This document shows, piece after piece, positions 59,401 through 64,000 of a DNA stretch of 64,000 nt. Position 1 is the stretch's first letter; every line of letters starts with the position of its first letter. This DNA comes from Pseudisothecium myosuroides. Its lineage: Eukaryota; Streptophyta; Bryopsida; Hypnales; Lembophyllaceae. A program made the translations under genes and the position numbers. The stretch spans positions 2,046,001 to 2,110,000 of the forward strand of contig OX637297.1 of assembly GCA_951799445.1 (NCBI GenBank). The letters run 5' to 3'. Under the pieces are notes generated by a model, which saw only the letters and a program-made list of their open reading frames with translations, searched no databases and was not told the DNA's origin.

Positions 59401-60880
59401 ATATGTGGTCTGGGTTTAGATTGCGTCTTCACATCTTATCATCGGGGGATCCCACGATAGGCCACAAACCCTAAAACTCGTGTGGCCGCGCAGTGGTGGG
59501 CGGCTAGGGTTTCAAGTCAGGGATCTTACGATGCTCGAATCTACACAGGGATTGCCCTGTCGTGGGATCCCACGATGCACAGTTTTAGGGTCACTATCCC
59601 CGGTAACAGGGTCACGTACTCATTATCGTGTGTTCTTCTCGGCATATGTACTATCGTATTTCTTAGCTATGTTTATAACAGCAACTATGACAGAGACTCT
59701 GTTATCCTCATTTTCAGCGGAGTGCGTACAATGCAATTGCAAACAACCATACCCTAATTATTAGCAATGTTTGTCACCTAGACATTGCAAGCAAGAAACG
59801 GAATGTAATGAGAATATAGTTCAAAGTAACTTACGGGTCCTTCCAAACTGGGAGGTTTGTTGTATGCTGGGATGGACCTGCTGCCATCGTAGCTTTCGCT
59901 TGCACGGGTCCGACCTTGTTTTCAGCTACTACAAAAATGCCCTTCCGCTCTTCGAAAGACTGCTGCATGAAATTCAAATGCAGTAGAAATTGTAACTTCA
60001 ATCATCCACTAAGAATCACAAACTCCTAACTTGTTTTTTCATGACTAGCCAAGTGAATTTAATTGAAGAGAAGGTAAACTTAAATCTAAAGTGACGGACT
60101 AAGTAGCCTATCGCACAGAAAACAAGCGTGTCTGATCATAGTCATAAAATCCCTGCACAAACCATGTTCCTAATATCATTCACAAACGAGTATTGTCTAA
60201 CTAAATAATATACAATGAACTCTTTGCTCCATTCCTCTTTGGGAGCAACATTCCCGTTCCTTACTTCACTTTGCTTGAATTCAAACACTCACAGCAGTCC
60301 AATCATACACATGATTGAACTCTAGTTCGTGAACTACATCAAGGTTACCATTCTAGGGTCTACAGTGATGAACCGTGAACTACGATGCGTGAGGAGAGCC
60401 TACACCTGCAAGGAGGGCGAGTGCCATACAGCCATTGTATCCATGTACTAGATTCATTTGACAAGCTTGAATGGGATCAATTCTTTCCAAGCCTAGAAGC
60501 TAAACTCCAGAGCAAACGCACACCTCCATGCAATTACAATTCTACAACGAAGAAGTCAAATAATGAACCTCACCGCCAGAGAACTACAAAATCAAAATGC
60601 AGGTTTTGAGGTTGGACTACGATGAACTAACCTGTTCAACGAGGTGGGTGAAGTCCCGCACCGTGTTGTTTTTCTCGCGCACAGGTCCGGACGCTTGCGC
60701 ACCGCCTTCGCCAGGAAATGCTTCACGCACTACCGCACTCCGCCACAAAAATTCACTGTCGCTCTCCGCGCACACACACTCCGCCAGCAAAATTTGAATA
60801 CGCTCTTCTAATGTCCCTCGCCGCGCTCGACTCCGCAAACAGAAGTTCAACGCCCTGCCAACCAAAGAAACTCCACACAA
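52590..60880 (-). CDS. Composite ParB-like / FCP1-like gene, seven exons (overview)
   Basis: One minus-strand transcription unit reconstructed from splice signals and phases: exons 60880-60632 (start not found), 59962-59835, 58818-57496, 57035-55677, 55577-55376, 55265-53545 and 53443 to about 52590. Introns use gttagt, gtaagt, gtaaga, gtatgc, gttta and gtaaca donors. The junction phases agree except where two single-base shifts occur (58326-58331 C/G run; 54142-54150 cgcccgccc). In-frame TAG at 56471, 55496, 53710 and 52958 are read as Gln. The product would be about 1,800 residues: unknown N-terminus, a ParB/DGQHR-like segment, an unknown central domain, an acidic repeat region and a C-terminal FCP1-like HAD domain. 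A second, more damaged copy lies at 0-4 kb. It looks like a mobile or amplified family rather than a single-copy host gene; no reverse transcriptase, integrase or DDE core was found. Confidence 0.6.
53545..55577 (-). CDS. Exons 5-6 of composite gene: acidic region with 36-residue SGDP repeats
   Basis: Exon 55577-55376 (YSEGGKVLEVVDSAEAKTL, one TAG as Gln) joins exon 55265-53545. The latter is disordered: acidic, Pro/Ser/Lys-rich, with KTPVKEPDTAKDTGSTKAAK. Four SGDPT motifs are spaced exactly 36 residues apart (DNA starts 54597, 54489, 54381, 54273), each encoded by a GATC-centred near-palindrome. A one-base deletion at 54142-54150 shifts the frame; beyond it the sequence continues with EVVDIASLASSVPLEVAREV and a folded-looking stretch (IHLESIRQANRFLYKP). 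A TAG at 53710 (Gln) precedes an Arg/Glu/Gly-rich tail. Confidence 0.6.
54273..54613. repeat. Four coding near-palindromes at exact 108-bp spacing
   Basis: The word tcgtgggatcccccga starts at 54273, 54381, 54489 and 54597. Between copies the DNA is not conserved. On the minus strand each encodes SGDP. Confidence 0.92.
55677..57035 (-). CDS. Exon 4 of composite gene: unknown central domain
   Basis: 453 codons with one TAG (56471-56469, KKWL-Q-DRTRN) and no TGA. It contains IFAGAKAKDIAELRIPLLF, LYGLRPEDINFL, RGGKRIISLANAGAKIRL, YNVFVVFIFGHSEEHE and DYPYWRRQQMPYLKIN. Mixed alpha/beta composition; no motif is secure. It starts after an acceptor (ttgggcag) and ends at GTATGC. Confidence 0.6.
57108..57432. 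repeat. Five near-palindromes within one intron
   Basis: Starts near 57111, 57168, 57284, 57350 and 57413. Cores are tcgtgcgatcccacga, tcgtgagatatcacga, tcgtgggatatcacga, tcgtgggatcccacga (perfect) and tcgggagatcccaaga. All five lie in the intron between exons 3 and 4 of the composite gene (57036-57495). Confidence 0.9.
57496..58818 (-). CDS. Exon 3 of composite gene: unknown domain plus ParB/DGQHR-like segment
   Basis: First part (MQVVEGPEELTPRKLGTF and following, with FFRCDEQITHWGI and LLVVEKKVSL) is unrecognised. A six-C run at 58326-58331 breaks the frame; after a one-base shift the frame passes a Lys-rich linker and reaches THYYIIGGQHTVQAF followed by FNILPVWTDKD and HFSRALNQD. The GGQHxxxAF core, the following beta strand and the conserved Asn match the ParB N-terminal / DGQHR fold used to bind nucleotide or DNA; this assignment is moderate. 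The exon ends at GTAAGA and joins in phase to 57035. Confidence 0.6.
58915..59578. repeat. Eight near-palindromes within one intron
   Basis: Starts near 58918, 58991, 59163, 59256, 59352, 59442, 59519 and 59560, alternating GGATCC, GATATC and diverged centres. All lie in the intron between exons 2 and 3 of the composite gene (58819-59834). Confidence 0.9.
59835..59962 (-). CDS. Exon 2 of composite gene
   Basis: Bounded by an acceptor (catgcag) and a canonical donor (GTAAGT). Reads QSFEERKGIFVVAENKVGPV in phase with the exon at 60632 (ending FTHLVEQ) and, through a split proline codon, with the exon starting at 58818. Exon 1 (60880-60632) contains TLEERIQILLAECVCAESDS; its upstream limit lies in a GC-rich, CpG-rich region that looks like a promoter. 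Confidence 0.6.
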
Positions 60881-61145
60881 CCCAACTCACTCCAAATGTA
60901 AAGCTAGAGACAACGAAACTCACGGACTGCAGCAACCCGAATGAACGCGCGAGGAAGGAAAGCAGAGAAGCGCACGAAATCAGGAAGACGGAGAAGCACA
61001 CGACGTCGGGAGAAAAGGGTGGCAAGCAGACGTCGTGGGGAGGAAAGGAGACCAAGAGGAGAGGAAACCGACGGGGGAGTCTGCTGACGTGGCGCTGTCA
61101 AGTGCAAGACGGCGCAGGTCATGACTGCCCACCCTCCTCGTGATT
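60600..61145. promoter_or_regulatory. GC- and CpG-rich region at the 5' end of the composite gene
   Basis: In contrast to the AT-rich surroundings this stretch has many CG dinucleotides (cgcgcac, ccgcgctcg, gacgtcg). It covers exon 1 and the sequence upstream of it on the minus strand, so it is the probable promoter/leader. No defined element could be pinpointed. Confidence 0.4.
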
Positions 61146-61459
61146 ACTAACATCATGAGGAGGGCTTGACTAGAAGTCTTAAGCTAAATAATCACTCATT
61201 ACACAAAATGCTGAAATTAGGTCGCACACTTACACCTCACTAATTTCATGACATTCGATAATTACTACAAACATTTTTTTTGTTTCTCTATAAGAATGCA
61301 CTATCCGTTATTTATTCGTTATTTGTTTTTATGCACATTGTTGCTATTGGAACTCTCGAAACTCCATGTCTACAAATAAAAATAATTGTAGAAACGTTTA
61401 TTTACTTTGATGGCTTGTAAAGTAACTTTGTTGAAATAAGGCAAGCTAGTTTTACTATT

Positions 61460-62475
61460 TTAAATGTCGGTATGGAAAAAAAATGTACAAGTTGTAAATA
61501 CTCCGCTCATGAAGTGAAGAGTCATGCAAACATTAGTTACGAATCATGAGCGGTTTAATTTCATAGATTGCTACATTGATTTCTAGGTTTAACCTTTGGT
61601 TTCGATGATTATTATTTTTTTACAAGCCGCTAAATATGCCTTTAACATAATGAACTTTGATTTGTAGTTTGCACTTGTGTCATTTTTCTAGAAAATGATT
61701 AGTCCAAATTATTTAATTAAATAGAGATGACTGTAACGATTATATAAGTACAGGGAAGATTGTTGATGATTGTCCTATATAATTCTTTCTCATTCATCTC
61801 CTAGGCAATCATTTTCATGTATACAATCAACATGATTGGCAAATGTGTAATGAAGAAATAATATCTAAATTATCTTATTGTCTTCTATATTAATTGTCTT
61901 GCAATGATCATTGAATAGATGTGAACAAGAGCGTGATTGGCCGCGGTTTTAGGGGCATACTAGGTGTTAATCTATTTAATTTACTTGTGTTTTGGAGCAT
62001 ATCTGGAGACAGTTCTCCAAAGTACGTGACCAAGCCCAGCCGCCCATGATCTTGGAATTACTTGCAAAAAATGGAAATTAAAAAAAAATGTCAAACAAAG
62101 GACGTTCAGAAATGATCTTCAATTTATGAAAAAAAAATTAATATTAAGTTACAACTTCAATATTTTGTTTTTAAATCGACATGTAATATGTATTGCAATT
62201 TTGGAAAACATATCATGGACTTTTCTTGCTCATGACTTCATGAGCGGAAGATTAAGAACTTATACATTCTTTTTTTGATACCGACATGTACTGTTTTATG
62301 TATGATTTATGGAATGAGAGTTCTTTGAATGAACCGCAGGCGGAGGAGGACCTTTTTAGGTTACGTGGTAAGTTCGGAAAAACGTAGCATGGACTTCTCC
62401 CGCTCATGCCTCTTCACTTCATGAGCGGAGTATTTTGAACTTGTACCTTTTTTTCCATATCGACATGCACTGTCT
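61460..62475. mobile_element. About 1-kb element with 75-bp inverted ends
   Basis: The left end (atgtcggtatggaaaaaaaa, then acaagtt and actccgctcatgaagtgaag, 61462-61530) is the reverse complement of the right end (62395-62472). A third, shorter copy of the right-end type lies at 62218-62295. Target duplication not determined. Confidence 0.6.
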
Positions 62476-62499
62476 TATGCATGAAATTGCCAGACATTT

Positions 62500-63440
62500 T
62501 TTAAATGAAACCATTCCATGGCAGGGCCCGTTTCATTCCCAATTTTTTTTACTTCACGTGAATTAGAATTTTGCAATGGGCAACAAGTGAATAATTATAG
62601 TGGTGGAATCTAAATCGTAAGAGCAATTCCAACTTCCACAATAGAATTTTATGCATGCATGTATGAACCATCCATGACGTTTTTAAAATGAAGCCATTCC
62701 ATGGCAGGGCCCGTTTCATTCCCAATTTTTTTTACTTCACGTGAATTAGAATTTTGCAATGGGCAAGAAGTGAATATAGTGGTGGAATCTAAATCATAAG
62801 AGCAATTCCAACTTCCACGATAGAATTTTATGCATGCATGTATGAACCATCCATGACGTTTTTAAAATGAAGCCATTCCATGGTAGGGCCCGTTTCATTC
62901 CCAATTTTTTTTACTTCACGTGAATTAGAATTTTGCAATGGGCAAGAACTGAATAATTATAGTGGTGGAATCTAAATCCTAAGAGCAATTCCAACTTCCA
63001 CGATAGAATTTTATGCATGCATGTATGAAAGTCCATGACATTTTTAAAATGAAGCCATTCCATGGCAGGGCCCGTTTCATTCCCAATTTTTTTTACTTCA
63101 CGTGAATTAGAATTTTGCAATGGGCAACAAGTGAATAATTATAGTGGTGGAATCTAAATCGTAAGAGCAATTCCAACTTCCACAATAGAATTTTATGCAT
63201 GCATGTATGAACCATCCATGACATTTTTAAAATGAAGCCATAGTTCAATGGCAGGGCCCATTTCATTCCCAATTTTTTTATTTTCATGTGAATTAGAATT
63301 TTTCAACGGGCAAGACTAGAAAATAGTGGTGGAATCTAAGGCTGGAGCAATTACATTTTTCTAAATCAAATTTTATGCATGCATGTATGAAATTTCATGA
63401 CTTTTTAAATATTATTTAAGCAGTTTCAAGCCATCACGCA
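62500..63440. repeat. Tandem repeat, about 182-bp period, five to six units
   Basis: The word ccattcc(atggcagggcccg) recurs at 62511, 62694, 62873, 63055, with diverged copies at 63238 and 63431, giving steps of 179-193 bp. Each unit carries ttcacgtgaattagaatttt, a T-run and tttatgcatgcatgtatga. Divergence rises to the right. Small minus-strand frames repeat with the unit and are not genes. Confidence 0.9.
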
Positions 63441-63770
63441 TTTCATTCCCGATTTTTTTTTCACATCGGTGGAGATTTTTCAAATAACAATAACAAATAA
63501 CAATATTACGTACATCATTGTCAAATAATGATGTAGATGTATACCACGTTCAATCATTTCAAAAATCCAGATGAAGATTGCATGACCTACAATATTCTCA
63601 TGAATGACATGATTCCAGGTTTAAGCATTCATCACCCGTCAAAATGCATTAACAAATTTGAAAGCATTTTACTCATTAAATCATTCAGACTGAGATTTAA
63701 AATACAAAATAAATAAATGGTTCAGTTTGTTCTTTGTTCCATCATGATTGCACATCCAAAGTCCTTCACA

Positions 63771-63921
63771 AGGGGCTTTTTTGCGTTTCCCTCTCTCACT
63801 TTCCCCTATGTAAACAACAATCTTATGACTTTTCATTGTGTCAACGGATTGTGACACAAGGAGAAGTCATGGATTGCCGTTTACGCAGGAAAAAATGAGA
63901 GGGAAACGCAAAAAAGCCCCT
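63771..63921. mobile_element. Short inverted-repeat element (MITE-like), about 150 bp
   Basis: Left end aggggcttttttgcgtttcc and right end ggaaacgcaaaaaagcccct are exact reverse complements, with further pairing inside (gtaaac, gacttttc, tgtgtcaa). Flanking target duplication is not clear. Confidence 0.75.
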
Positions 63922-64000
63922 GGTGCTTTATTTTAAAATTCCTAGATGAAATAAAAATTGTGTCAATCATTGTTTAATCCGTAAAGTCCCATATTAAACC

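Noticed and set aside
62911..63287. Two similar 64-69 codon minus-strand frames
   Set aside because: They repeat with the 182-bp tandem unit.
1..64000. In-frame TAG/TAA explained as decay of CAG/CAA codons by cytosine deamination in transposons under the standard code
   Set aside because: They also occur in the SpoU and GH18 genes, include UAA, keep splice phase, and are followed by conserved sequence ending at TGA.
1..64000. tRNA, rRNA or CRISPR loci
   Set aside because: No cloverleaf-like B-box pairs, rRNA landmarks or regularly spaced identical repeats with unique spacers of CRISPR type were seen; the 108-bp palindromes lie inside coding sequence.

Overview
Nuclear DNA of a eukaryote, most probably a green alga that reads UAA and UAG as glutamine and stops only at UGA. 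The evidence for the code comes from the window itself. The best-conserved gene (a SpoU-family RNA methyltransferase, about 42.6-45.2 kb), a GH18 chitinase fragment, a Plavaka-type transposase, a four-exon gene at 22.6-24.3 kb, a gag-like gene and a large multi-exon gene at 52.6-60.9 kb all carry in-frame TAA/TAG codons. Splice sites and exon phases stay consistent across them, and these genes end, where an end is visible, at TGA. Established knowledge: a nuclear UAR=Gln code occurs in ulvophycean green algae (Cladophorales, Dasycladales, Trentepohliales), many ciliates and some diplomonads and oxymonads. Plant-style CACTA transposon ends, frequent GT-AG introns and heavy repeat content favour a green alga. 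The exact taxon is inference. Any annotation made with the standard code would break almost every gene here.

Layout. 0-4 kb (+): a degenerate copy of a composite gene family (a domain weakly like a DNA methyltransferase, acidic and coiled-coil segments, an FCP1-like HAD domain). 5.7-7.7 kb (+): a gag-like transposon gene. 8.9-10.2 kb (-): a transposase-like pseudogene. 10.2-15.2 kb: repeats, a 94-bp tandem array, one clear first exon (13.85 kb) followed by a 1.2-kb purine-rich tract. 15.4-32 kb: AT-rich repeat land with inverted repeats, including a pair of roughly 0.8-kb inverted arms (19.5 and 28.3 kb) around a complete four-exon gene on the minus strand (22.6-24.3 kb). 32-37 kb: a CACTA foldback MITE and a Plavaka-like transposase gene with introns. 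38.8-41.7 kb: a 2.8-kb non-autonomous CACTA element with a perfect 3-bp target duplication. 42.6-45.5 kb (+): the SpoU gene with a duplicated last exon. 45.8-46.5 kb (-): a GH18 chitinase exon split by a 357-bp inverted-repeat element. 46.5-49.7 kb: AT-rich, no recognisable gene. 49.7-60.9 kb: a gene-rich, GC-richer block dominated by a minus-strand composite gene (ParB-like domain, acidic repeats, FCP1-like domain) and studded with GATC-centred near-palindromes. 61-64 kb: inverted and tandem repeats.

How the parts relate. The SpoU gene and the GH18 fragment look like host genes; most of the rest looks mobile. The composite ParB/FCP1-like gene exists in at least two copies here and has a further FCP1-like domain downstream, so it behaves like a repeat or mobile family. 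The GATC-centred palindromes crowd its introns and also sit in its coding sequence at an exact 108-bp (36-codon) spacing, each encoding SGDP. Most inactivating lesions visible in the transposon genes are TGA codons or single-base frameshifts, as expected if TGA is the only stop.
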